Of a stretch of DNA of 27,275 nt, positions 15,526-22,458 are shown in pieces; position 1 is the stretch's first letter; every line of letters begins with the position of its first letter. The notes beneath the pieces are model-generated. The model made no database searches. It was not told the DNA's origin and was given only the letters and a program-made list of their open reading frames with translations. This stretch comes from Eubacterium sp. UBA3720 (GTDB lineage: Bacteria; Bacillota; Clostridia; Lachnospirales; Lachnospiraceae): assembly GCA_002371335.1 (NCBI GenBank), contig DFHP01000145.1:1-27275 (forward strand). The letters run 5' to 3'. The translations under genes and the position numbers were made by a program.

Positions 15526-16767
15526 CTATTTTTTCTTTTTATTCTTATTTTCAAAATTCCTTACCATATTTGCTTTAGCGGTAATACTGTCAGGACGGGC
15601 CTTCTCAGCATTTGCGGAGTAATCTACTTCCTTCGCGCTGAGATTTGAATATTTAGGATTAGAAATTTTCTTAACGTTCTGTCTTGCAGCATTATTCACT
15701 GAAGAAGCTGAAGAAATTCCCTTTTTAGCCGCTTTTTTTGCAGCTTTTTCTCTGGATTCCTCGACCAGTTTTTCGGGATCCATCTTTGCTATCCGCTGAT
15801 TTATCACAACCTGCTGGATACTTCTGATGACCGCACCTGCGATCCAGTAGATACCGATACCTGTAGAGAATGTACAGCACATTACTGCTGAAAACAGCGG
15901 CATGATCGTATTCATGGACTGCATGGAGCTTGAAGCAGCATTGTTCTGCTGCGGCATCAGTTTATAATTCAGCCATTGTGTGAACCATGCCAGAACCGGG
16001 ATCATAATAGCTACGAACATCAGCAGAAACTGTTTATTCTGGAATCCGTTTACGATCGCATCCAGAGGAGATTCTGAAATATTCAGTCCCAGAAAACTGT
16101 TAATGCTCTTTGCCTGCGCAGCTACGCTTGCCATGGATGATTTAAGATCTGCGAATTCTGATACCTTCGCGAGCTTTGTCCACTGTGACGGCTTCAGCAT
16201 GTAAAGGAAATCGGTGATTCCGTTTACGGAATCAAAGCTTCTGGATCCATATACTCTGACTTTGTTTTCACTGATAAATTCAGTAATGATGTCTGCGGAA
16301 CCTGATACTTTTGACATGGATGTGGCCAGATTCGTATAGATAGCTCCGACTCTTGTAATGTATGCAGGAATACGGTAGATTACCTGATACAGCGCGAACA
16401 GAAGCGGCATCTGGATCAGAAGCGGCAGACAGGTTCCCATCGGTGAATAACCATATTTCGCATAAATAGCGTTCTGCTCCGCCATCATCTGCTCCTGTGC
16501 TTTGGAATCTCTGCGGCCCTGATACTTTTTCTGGACTTCCATGATCTCCGGCTGAACGATGGACATCATCTTTGACATCTTCTGCTGTTTGATCTGGATC
16601 GGCGTCATCAGTATATACACGATGATCGTATATAAGATGATTGCGAGACCAATGTTTGGAATTCCTATGGCGTTCAGACCTTCATAAATGTAATTCATGA
16701 TCCATCCCAACAGCCATGCGATCCATCCAATGATCGGTGTCGTTGATTTTGTCAATAAAATTTCCAA
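15526..16767 (-). CDS. yidC: membrane protein insertase YidC/Oxa1
   Basis: YidC inserts and folds membrane proteins, alone or with the Sec translocon. The 413-residue protein has a hydrophobic N-terminal segment, a second membrane segment (about 38-58), and the cytoplasmic hairpin IKQQKMSKMMSIVQPEIM with the family Gln/Met pattern. Membrane segment three follows (CLPLLIQMPLLFALYQVIY). An outside loop of about 90 residues comes next, then two more segments, one with TFSTGIGIYWIAGAV. The basic C-terminal tail (about 340-413) is rich in Lys and Ala and may contact ribosomes. There is no lipobox, unlike many Bacillus homologues. The start codon is TTG, preceded by GGAGG at 7 bases. Confidence 0.96.
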   Translation of the reverse strand: MEILLTKSTTPIIGWIAWLLGWIMNYIYEGLNAIGIPNIGLAIILYTIIVYILMTPIQIKQQKMSKMMSIVQPEIMEVQKKYQGRRDSKAQEQMMAEQNAIYAKYGYSPMGTCLPLLIQMPLLFALYQVIYRIPAYITRVGAIYTNLATSMSKVSGSADIITEFISENKVRVYGSRSFDSVNGITDFLYMLKPSQWTKLAKVSEFADLKSSMASVAAQAKSINSFLGLNISESPLDAIVNGFQNKQFLLMFVAIMIPVLAWFTQWLNYKLMPQQNNAASSSMQSMNTIMPLFSAVMCCTFSTGIGIYWIAGAVIRSIQQVVINQRIAKMDPEKLVEESREKAAKKAAKKGISSASSVNNAARQNVKKISNPKYSNLSAKEVDYSANAEKARPDSITAKANMVRNFENKNKKKK

Positions 16768-16805
16768 ATTGTTTTCCTCCGTGTAGGATTTGCTATCTCT
16801 GCAGT

Positions 16806-17015
16806 TTACGGTACCGGGTCATAACCCCCTTTTGAAAATGGGTTACATCTCAGAATTCTCCAGGCAGCCAGTAAACCTCCCTTAAGAGCACCGTATTTTT
16901 CAATTGCCTCCACTGCATACTGTGAGCATGAGGGAATATAAGGACAATGACAATTTTTCAGCGGTGAGAGATATTTTTGATAAAAACGAATCATTTTAAT
17001 CATCACATACTTCAT
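16806..17015 (-). CDS. yidD: membrane protein insertion efficiency factor YidD
   Basis: YidD is a small protein associated with the inner face of the membrane that aids YidC-dependent insertion. Its 69 residues hold the family core: MIRFYQKYLSPL, then CPYIPSCSQYA with its conserved cysteines, then GGLLAAWRILRCNPF and a GGYDPVP end. I chose the ATG at 17015, which follows GGAGG by six bases. This start overlaps the end of rnpA by 20 bp, so the two are translationally coupled. yidC begins 38 bp downstream. Confidence 0.94.
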   Translation of the reverse strand: MKYVMIKMIRFYQKYLSPLKNCHCPYIPSCSQYAVEAIEKYGALKGGLLAAWRILRCNPFSKGGYDPVP

Positions 17016-17355
17016 TTTTATCCTCCATGATATTATGCATTTTTGAAAGATGATAAATTGCACTCTCAATCTGACGGTAAGTGCAGTCCTTAGCATTTAC
17101 TCTCGCAATAACGATAATATCCAGACCTTTCATGTATTTTTCTTCTGAAAGACGATATGCTTCTCTGACAAGTCTGGTCAGACGGTGGCGTACTACGCTG
17201 TTCCCCACCTTTTTACTTACAGAAATTCCGATTCTGTTTTTTTCAAGGTTATTTTCTTTAACGTACATAACGAGATATCTGTTTGCGCAGGATCTTCCGC
17301 TTTTATAAATTGAACGGAAATCACTCGTCTTTTTTAAACTTTCGGAAAACTTCAT
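16996..17355 (-). CDS. rnpA: ribonuclease P protein component
   Basis: RnpA is the protein subunit of RNase P, which trims the 5' leader from tRNA precursors. The 119-residue basic protein starts MKFSESLKKTSDFRSIY and has the conserved RNA-binding helix as VVRHRLTRLVREAYR. In that helix His stands where many species have Asn in the RNR motif, a change I recall from related Clostridia. The GLDIIVIAR strand follows. The ATG has a weak GGGAT site. It overlaps yidD by 20 bp. A 243-bp spacer with a terminator separates it from rpmH, so it probably has its own promoter. Confidence 0.95.
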   Translation of the reverse strand: MKFSESLKKTSDFRSIYKSGRSCANRYLVMYVKENNLEKNRIGISVSKKVGNSVVRHRLTRLVREAYRLSEEKYMKGLDIIVIARVNAKDCTYRQIESAIYHLSKMHNIMEDKNEVCDD

Positions 17356-17388
17356 GTAAAGATCCCTATCTTCTTTATCTTATGATAT

Positions 17389-17420
17389 GCGCAGACATGA
17401 AATTTTTCTCCGGTCTGCGC
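17389..17420 (-). promoter_or_regulatory. hairpin in the rnpA leader
   Basis: GCGCAGAC (17389-17396) pairs with GTCTGCGC (17413-17420) over eight perfect base pairs. It begins about 34 bp upstream of the rnpA start and has no T-run after it, so it is more likely a leader structure than a terminator. Confidence 0.55.
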
Positions 17421-17443
17421 CGGATTCTTATATACGCGCATAC

Positions 17444-17452
17444 ATTCTAGCA
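17444..17452 (-). promoter_or_regulatory. possible rnpA promoter (extended -10)
   Basis: TGC-TAGAAT on the minus strand fits an extended -10 element. No good -35 is seen. It would drive rnpA, yidD, yidC and jag after the rpmH terminator. Confidence 0.4.
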
Positions 17453-17560
17453 TATCTATCCGGTCTTAACGTACAGTCCGGGTCAGCCCCCTTCTATACG
17501 CCAGCCTTACATATATACCCGTACAGATACGGCATATACCCGGGCCTTATCGCGCGAAAT

Positions 17561-17584
17561 AAAAGGACCACATTGCTGCGGTCC
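17561..17584 (-). terminator. terminator after rpmH
   Basis: On the minus strand GGACCGCA pairs with TGTGGTCC (one G-U) around a GCAA tetraloop and is followed by TTTTATTT. It lies 15 bp after the rpmH stop. Confidence 0.85.
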
Positions 17585-17598
17585 CAAGAACAAGCGGA

Positions 17599-17733
17599 TC
17601 AAGCTGACAATCTTTTTCTGCCTTTAGCTCTTCTAGCCGCTAAAACTTTTCTTCCACCTTTAGTACTCATTCTTTTTCTAAAGCCATGAACTCTCTTATG
17701 AGAAATCTTTTTTGGCTGAAATGTCATTTTCAT
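17599..17733 (-). CDS. rpmH: 50S ribosomal protein L34
   Basis: L34 is a small, very basic protein of the large ribosomal subunit. The 44-residue product begins MKMTFQPKKISHKRVHGF and continues RKRMSTKGGRKVLAARR-like text to a C-terminal KRLSA, the full length of the family. The ATG at 17733 is preceded by AGGAGG at about 10 bases; a second ATG two codons later would also fit. It lies at the end of the left arm next to oriC, and a strong promoter and a leader hairpin precede it. Confidence 0.96.
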   Translation of the reverse strand: MKMTFQPKKISHKRVHGFRKRMSTKGGRKVLAARRAKGRKRLSA

Positions 17734-17768
17734 TGTTTCGTTTCCTCCTTAAACTCATTAATTATTTT

Positions 17769-17802
17769 TACAGAGAAAATGATCTCATTCTGCTTCTCTG
17801 TA
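17769..17802 (-). promoter_or_regulatory. hairpin in the rpmH leader
   Basis: TACAGAGAA pairs with TTCTCTGTA (9 bp), and inside it AATGA pairs with TCATT, with a CTGC bulge on one side. It lies between the rpmH promoter and its ribosome binding site. There is no T-run after it. Confidence 0.6.
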
Positions 17803-17836
17803 CAATACTCCGCTATGTACATAAAATAACATTCTC

Positions 17837-17865
17837 ATTATATTCACAAACCCCTGCTGCGTCAA
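17837..17865 (-). promoter_or_regulatory. rpmH promoter
   Basis: TTGACG (17860-17865) and a perfect TATAAT (17837-17842) lie exactly 17 bases apart on the minus strand, 11 of 12 consensus bases. It drives rpmH. Confidence 0.85.
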
Positions 17866-18193
17866 GCAAAACTTGTTGTCACAGGACATGCCGGTTTATG
17901 TGGAGTTTACGTAAAATTATCAACATTTTGTCGATAACTTGTGGATAAATTCGCAGTTTCATGTGTATTTCACATTCAGTTATGTTTAGAAACCTTTAAT
18001 TTACCGCTGTGGATAATGTCATTTCGTTTATCATCATTTATAGACATTGACATAATACTTTTTGTGAAAACTGATTGTATTCTTTATGAATTTATTATAA
18101 GATATATAAGTATTATTGTGCCAAAATATCGATTTTAAAAAGTAATAACGTATTTTTCAAAATCTTAATCAGTAACAGAAGAGAGTCTTTTAA
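17866..18193 (+). other. oriC part 1: DnaA boxes and AT-rich stretch upstream of dnaA
   Basis: The 460-bp rpmH-dnaA spacer holds two perfect DnaA boxes read on the minus strand, TGTGGATAA at 17940-17948 and 18008-18016. Two near boxes are also present: TTATCAACA at 17917-17925 and TGTCGATAA at 17929-17937, each one base off. A weaker TGTGGAGTT is at 17899. From about 18055 to 18190 the sequence is very AT-rich. Gene direction flips here, as expected for an origin. A weak candidate dnaA promoter is TTATCA (18028-18033) with CATAAT (18051-18056), 17 bases apart, close enough to the box at 18008 for DnaA to repress its own gene. Confidence 0.85.
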
Positions 18194-19543
18194 ATGAACA
18201 TTATAGAACAGAAATGGGATGAAATCCTGCACCATATAGTAACAGAACATGAGTTATCTGATGTTTCTTTCCGCACCTGGCTGGAGCCTCTTTCTTTTGA
18301 AAAGGTCGAAAACAATACTCTTTACATCAAAAGTCCACACCCTGAATCAGCCACTAATTATGTGAAAAAGAAATATACGCTCCCTATCAAGGTCGCCGTT
18401 GCGGAGATCACCGGACTGGATCTTCAGATCAGATTTCTTCTGTCTGATGAGGAGGAGGATGAGGAAAATGATGTCTCATCCGACAGAACTTCACAGATTT
18501 CCAGCGCCGCGGGCCTCAATCCGAAGTATACCTTCGATACATTTGTTGTCGGAAGCAATAATAAATTTGCGCATGCGGCAGCCCTTGCCGTAGCCGAATC
18601 CCCCGGTGAAATATATAACCCTCTGTTTTTATACGGAGGCGTGGGACTTGGAAAAACGCATTTGATGAATTCCATAGCTCATTTTATTCTGGAAAAAAAT
18701 CCTTCAAAGAATATCCTTTACGTTACCAGTGAGGAGTTTACCAACGAGGTCATCGAGGCCATCCGTAACGGAAATAATTCCGCTCTTTCTAAATTCCGTG
18801 AAAAATACAGGAATATAGACGTTCTGCTGGTCGACGACGTTCAGTTCATTATAGGAAAAGAATCCACGCAGGAAGAGTTTTTCCACACGTTTAACGCGCT
18901 GCATTCTGCCAGAAAACAGATCATCCTGTCATCTGACCGTCCTCCGAAGGATATGGATATCCTGGAAGAGCGTATCAAATCACGTTTTGAATGGGGTCTG
19001 ATGGCTGATATCCAGAGTCCTGATTATGAGACGCGAATGGCGATTCTCAGAAAGAAAGAAGAGATGGACGGATATTCGGTGAGCAACGACGTTATCGAAT
19101 ATATCGCGCAGAATGTAAGGTCTAATATTCGTGAGCTGGAGGGTTCTCTGAACAAGGTCATTGCACTTGCGAACCTGGAGCACCGCAATATTGATATTGA
19201 ACTGGCAAAAACAGCTCTCCGCGATATCATTTCTCCGGATGAAAAGAAGGTCATCACTCCGGATTATATTATCCGCACCGTGGCCGAGCATTATAATATC
19301 ACTCCGGAAAATATATGCAGCGATAACCGTTCCAGAAGACTTGCATATCCGAGACAGATCGTCATGTATCTGATCCGTGAAATGACGAAAACGAACCTTC
19401 AGGAAATCGGCTCCATACTGGGCGGAAAGAACCATACGACTGTAATGTACGGAATCAATAAAATAGAAAAAGACTATCAGTCAAACCCTGACATAAGGAC
19501 AGAAATCGATTTTCTAATCAAAAAAATAAATCCTTCCGTATAG
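18194..19543 (+). CDS. dnaA: chromosomal replication initiator protein DnaA
   Basis: DnaA binds DnaA boxes as an ATP-bound filament, opens the origin and loads the helicase. The 449-residue protein has an N-terminal domain I (about 1-85), a short acidic linker (DEEEDEEND at about 85-93), and an AAA+ domain. In the AAA+ domain the Walker A is GGVGLGKTH (148-156), Walker B LLVDDVQFI (211-219), and an Arg-rich sensor region follows. The C-terminal DNA-binding domain has the family signature in the form GGKNHTTVMYGINKI. The ATG follows a weak GAGAG site. It is the first gene of the right arm, with box clusters on both sides. Confidence 0.98.
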   Translation: MNIIEQKWDEILHHIVTEHELSDVSFRTWLEPLSFEKVENNTLYIKSPHPESATNYVKKKYTLPIKVAVAEITGLDLQIRFLLSDEEEDEENDVSSDRTSQISSAAGLNPKYTFDTFVVGSNNKFAHAAALAVAESPGEIYNPLFLYGGVGLGKTHLMNSIAHFILEKNPSKNILYVTSEEFTNEVIEAIRNGNNSALSKFREKYRNIDVLLVDDVQFIIGKESTQEEFFHTFNALHSARKQIILSSDRPPKDMDILEERIKSRFEWGLMADIQSPDYETRMAILRKKEEMDGYSVSNDVIEYIAQNVRSNIRELEGSLNKVIALANLEHRNIDIELAKTALRDIISPDEKKVITPDYIIRTVAEHYNITPENICSDNRSRRLAYPRQIVMYLIREMTKTNLQEIGSILGGKNHTTVMYGINKIEKDYQSNPDIRTEIDFLIKKINPSV

Positions 19544-19880
19544 ATATATTGATGTCAGTATCAGGAGTTTCTTCTTATATATATTGTCGGTAATCCACAT
19601 TTTGTCAGTATCATATGTCAGTTTGATGTGCGGCATTGTAGATATATTTTTATGAACATTTTCCTGACTTTTTATCCAGGCATTCCTGACATGGTTTTCT
19701 GCATAAATTTTTCTTACGGTTATTGGATTTCATGCGGTTATGCACATACTGACACCCATTAAGAAGACTAAGACGGAGTCTATCTATATATTTATACGTT
19801 CCCGGGTAATTGAACAACTCAAGGAAAGGGAAATTATGAGTTTTGCAATTGCCATTCCAGAAGAAAGGAGTTCTCAACAA
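19544..19880 (+). other. oriC part 2: dnaA-dnaN spacer with DnaA-box-like sites and repeats
   Basis: This 337-bp gap contains TAATCCACA at 19591-19599 (one mismatch to the DnaA box) and TTATGCACA at 19738-19746 (matches TTATNCACA). TGTCAGTATCA occurs at 19553-19563 and again at 19603-19613, exactly 50 bp apart. TGTCAG recurs at 19616, and its reverse complement CTGACA at 19686 and 19749. Short AT-rich runs flank the first copies. Such spacers carry the second half of bipartite origins in Firmicutes. An in-frame extension of dnaN into this gap (ATG at 19836 or 19740) looks incidental. Confidence 0.6.
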
Positions 19881-20984
19881 ATGAAATTAACGTTTGATCA
19901 TTCTGAACTTTTGAAAAGCGTAAATATTGCCATGAAGGCAGTTTCATCTAAAACAACAATGCCTATCCTTGAATGTATACTGATCGATGCTTCTGCAAGT
20001 GAGATCAAATTTATTTCAAACGATATGGAACTTGGAATCGAGACAGTGGTGAAGGGAACTATTCTCGAGAAAGGAAGAGTTGCCATTGACGCAAAGACTT
20101 TCTTTGAGATCGTGAGAAGGCTTCCCGATAACATCGTAATGATGGAGACAAACGAAAACCTGATAGTCAGGATCACCTGTGAAAAATCTAAATTTGATAT
20201 TCCGGGAAGATCGGCTGATGATTTTCCGTATCTGCCGGTTGTGGACAGGAAGGATTCTATCAGGATAACCCAGTATTCACTGCGTCAGATCATTAACCAG
20301 ACTATTTTTTCCATTGCCGTGAATGAGAATAACAAACTCATGACAGGCGAACTTTTTGAGGTGGAAAATAATAACCTGAAGGTCGTTTCACTGGACGGCC
20401 ACAGGATCGCCATCCGCAGGATCGAACTTGGAGGAGAGTGCGCCGACAGAAGAGTGGTCATACCGGGAAAAGCGCTCAGTGAAGTGAGCAGGATCCTGGA
20501 CGGAGGCCTTGAAGATCAGGTTACGGTATATTTTTCCGATGATCATGTGATTTTTGAATTTGACAGAACTATGATACTTACCAGACTGATCGACGGGGAG
20601 TATTTCAATGTGGCCCAGATGCTTTCTGGGGATTATCAGACTAAGACTGTCATTAATAAACAGGATCTGCTTTCCTGTATGAACAGGGCTTCGCTTCTGG
20701 TGAAGGAGAGCGATAAGATGCCTGTCGTGATGAATATTACCGACGATACAATCGAACTTAGCATTAATACGGCGATGGGATCCATGGATGAGACTATTTC
20801 CACGGTTAAAGACGGAAAAGATATGGTGATCGGTTTTAATCCGAAATTCATGATAGACGCTCTTAGGGTGATAGAGGATGAGGAAATTTCGATCTATTAT
20901 ATGAGTCCGATCGCGCCTTGTTTTATCAAGGATGATAATGAGAATTATATTTATCTTATTCTGCCGGTAAATATATCCAGATAA
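19881..20984 (+). CDS. dnaN: DNA polymerase III subunit beta (sliding clamp)
   Basis: DnaN forms the ring-shaped dimer that holds the replicative polymerase on DNA. The 367-residue protein starts MKLTFDHSELLKSVNIAMKAV and has the three repeated clamp domains. Recognisable segments include PILECILIDA, SIAVNENNKLMTGELFEV, SLDGHRIAIRR and, at the C-terminus, YIYLILPVNIS, whose end forms part of the hydrophobic pocket that binds clamp partners. I chose the ATG at 19881, because the family start is there and GGAG lies about 10 bases upstream. Upstream ATGs in frame would add 15 or 47 unlike residues. Confidence 0.96.
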   Translation: MKLTFDHSELLKSVNIAMKAVSSKTTMPILECILIDASASEIKFISNDMELGIETVVKGTILEKGRVAIDAKTFFEIVRRLPDNIVMMETNENLIVRITCEKSKFDIPGRSADDFPYLPVVDRKDSIRITQYSLRQIINQTIFSIAVNENNKLMTGELFEVENNNLKVVSLDGHRIAIRRIELGGECADRRVVIPGKALSEVSRILDGGLEDQVTVYFSDDHVIFEFDRTMILTRLIDGEYFNVAQMLSGDYQTKTVINKQDLLSCMNRASLLVKESDKMPVVMNITDDTIELSINTAMGSMDETISTVKDGKDMVIGFNPKFMIDALRVIEDEEISIYYMSPIAPCFIKDDNENYIYLILPVNISR

Positions 20985-20989
20985 TAGAT

Positions 20990-21065
20990 AAAAACTTTCC
21001 ACATGGAATTTCTGAAACAGTTGTCATCATGATAACGACTGACCCTCATCATGAAGCGGGAAGTT
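20990..21065 (+). repeat. foldable repeat copy 1, after dnaN
   Basis: AAAAACTTTCC (20990-21000) can pair at RNA level with GGGAAGTT (21058-21065), and GTTGTCA pairs with TGATAAC (21020-21036, one G-U). The last 38 bases (21028-21065) nearly repeat after gyrA at 27146-27184, including the shared end CATGAAGCGGGAAGTT. It lies between dnaN and the S4 gene and has no T-run, so it is not an obvious terminator. Confidence 0.65.
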
Positions 21066-21101
21066 ATAACAGACATAAAGAGAAAGAATGAGAATTTGGT
21101 A

Positions 21102-21311
21102 ATGCAGGAAGTAAAGATCAGAGATGAGTTTATTAAACTTGGTCAGGCCATGAAGCTTGCCGGCGTTGTGGGCGATGGCGCGGAGGCGAAGGAGCTGATC
21201 CGTAGCGGCCTGGTAAAGGTGAACGGGGAAGTTGACGACAGAAGAGGCAGAAAGCTTTATGCAGGAGATGTTTTCTCCTATGACGGCAGAGAATTTAAGA
21301 TAATTAACTGA
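21102..21311 (+). CDS. yaaA: S4-domain RNA-binding protein (YaaA/RlbA-like)
   Basis: This 69-residue protein is a single S4 RNA-binding domain of the type found between dnaN and recF in Firmicutes. The readable core is IKLGQAMKLAGVVGDGAEAKELI, followed by VKVNGEVDDRRGRKLYAGDVF. I chose the ATG at 21102, which gives the family length and N-terminus (MQEVKIRDEFIKL), although its ribosome binding site is weak. A longer reading from 21051 would begin within the repeat that recurs after gyrA, and has no site upstream. It precedes recF by 12 bp. Its molecular target is not known from sequence. Confidence 0.88.
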   Translation: MQEVKIRDEFIKLGQAMKLAGVVGDGAEAKELIRSGLVKVNGEVDDRRGRKLYAGDVFSYDGREFKIIN

Positions 21312-21323
21312 GATCAGCAGATC

Positions 21324-22433
21324 ATGTATATTGAATCCTTAGAATTAAAAAATTTCAGAAATTATAAGAATCTGTCGCTGGAATTTGATCATGGGACAAA
21401 TGTTTTTTACGGACATAACGCTCAGGGAAAGACGAATATACTCGAGGCCATGAATCTTTGCGGAACCTCCCGCTCACACAGAGGGAGCAAGGACGGAGAG
21501 ATGATCCTTTTTGACAGGGATGAAGCTCATATTCGTATGTATCTGCAAAAGAACGGAATGCGGCGGAAAATCGACATGCATCTGCGGAAAAACAGGACGA
21601 AGGGAGTAGCCATAGACGGCCTTCCCATCAGGAGGGCTGCGGAGCTTCTGGAGCTTGCAAAGATCGTATTTTTTTCTCCGGAAGATCTGAATATCGTAAA
21701 AAACGGTCCGAAGGAGAGGCGGAAATTTCTGGATGCGATCGCCAGTTCGATGGATCCTGGCTATCTTCGTCAGCTGAGCTCGTATAATAAGATCCTTGCA
21801 CAGAGAAACAGACTTCTGAAGGATATGCATCTGAATTATTCTCTGAGAGATACTCTGGACGTATGGGATGAGCAGCTTGTCAGTTCCGGAAAGAAGATAA
21901 TAGAGGACAGGGAAAAGCTGATCGCCAGACTTAACGCCGTGATCAGGGATATTCACCTTCAGCTGACCGGCGGTACAGAAGTTATAAACATTGTATACGA
22001 GAAAAATGTGGATAAGTCTGATTTTGGCGTAAAGATAAGAGATTCCAGAGAAAAGGATGAGAGATTTAAGACGACCTCCGCGGGTCCGCACAGGGATGAT
22101 CTGAAGATCATAGTGAATGATATTGATATAAGACATTTCGGATCCCAGGGGCAGCAGAGGAGCGCGGCTTTATCTCTGAAGCTTTCTGAAATCAGTCTGA
22201 TGAAGGAAACGACAGGAGACATACCGATACTTATGCTGGATGATGTTTTGTCTGAACTTGATGAGAACAGGCAGAATTATCTTCTGAGGAGTATTGGTAA
22301 TGTGCAGACCTTCATCACCTGCACCGGTATGGAGGATCTTCTGGAAAAGAAATTTGAGATAGATAAAATTTTCCGCGTAGATGACGGAAAGGTAAATGTG
22401 GAAGGTATAAAATCCGAAGAAGAGAGTGAATGA
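21324..22433 (+). CDS. recF: DNA replication and repair protein RecF
   Basis: RecF is an SMC-like ATPase that, with RecO and RecR, loads RecA at gaps in DNA. The 369-residue protein begins MYIESLELKNFRNYKNLSL. It has Walker A GHNAQGKTN (30-38), the signature region GSQGQQRSAALSLKLSEI, and Walker B PILMLDDVLSELD. The ATG is 12 bp after the S4 gene and lacks a strong ribosome binding site, which fits coupled translation. The length is normal. It runs directly into gyrB. Confidence 0.96.
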   Translation: MYIESLELKNFRNYKNLSLEFDHGTNVFYGHNAQGKTNILEAMNLCGTSRSHRGSKDGEMILFDRDEAHIRMYLQKNGMRRKIDMHLRKNRTKGVAIDGLPIRRAAELLELAKIVFFSPEDLNIVKNGPKERRKFLDAIASSMDPGYLRQLSSYNKILAQRNRLLKDMHLNYSLRDTLDVWDEQLVSSGKKIIEDREKLIARLNAVIRDIHLQLTGGTEVINIVYEKNVDKSDFGVKIRDSREKDERFKTTSAGPHRDDLKIIVNDIDIRHFGSQGQQRSAALSLKLSEISLMKETTGDIPILMLDDVLSELDENRQNYLLRSIGNVQTFITCTGMEDLLEKKFEIDKIFRVDDGKVNVEGIKSEEESE

Positions 22434-22458
22434 AAAGAATATAAAGAAAGGCATAAGG

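Noticed and set aside
18028..18056. Firm dnaA promoter
   Set aside because: The boxes TTATCA and CATAAT are weak; noted in the oriC entry but not listed as a separate promoter.
19740..19880. N-terminal extension of DnaN
   Set aside because: The family start MKLTF lies at 19881 and the extra 47 residues resemble no clamp sequence and cover an origin spacer.
21474..22136. Long antisense frame in recF (and similar frames in gyrB, gyrA, dnaN, serS and the SH3b gene)
   Set aside because: Each lies wholly within a well-identified gene, lacks a proper start signal and shows codon-shadow composition.
22426..22458. GTG start for GyrB overlapping recF
   Set aside because: The ATG at 22459 gives the usual length and has a better site.
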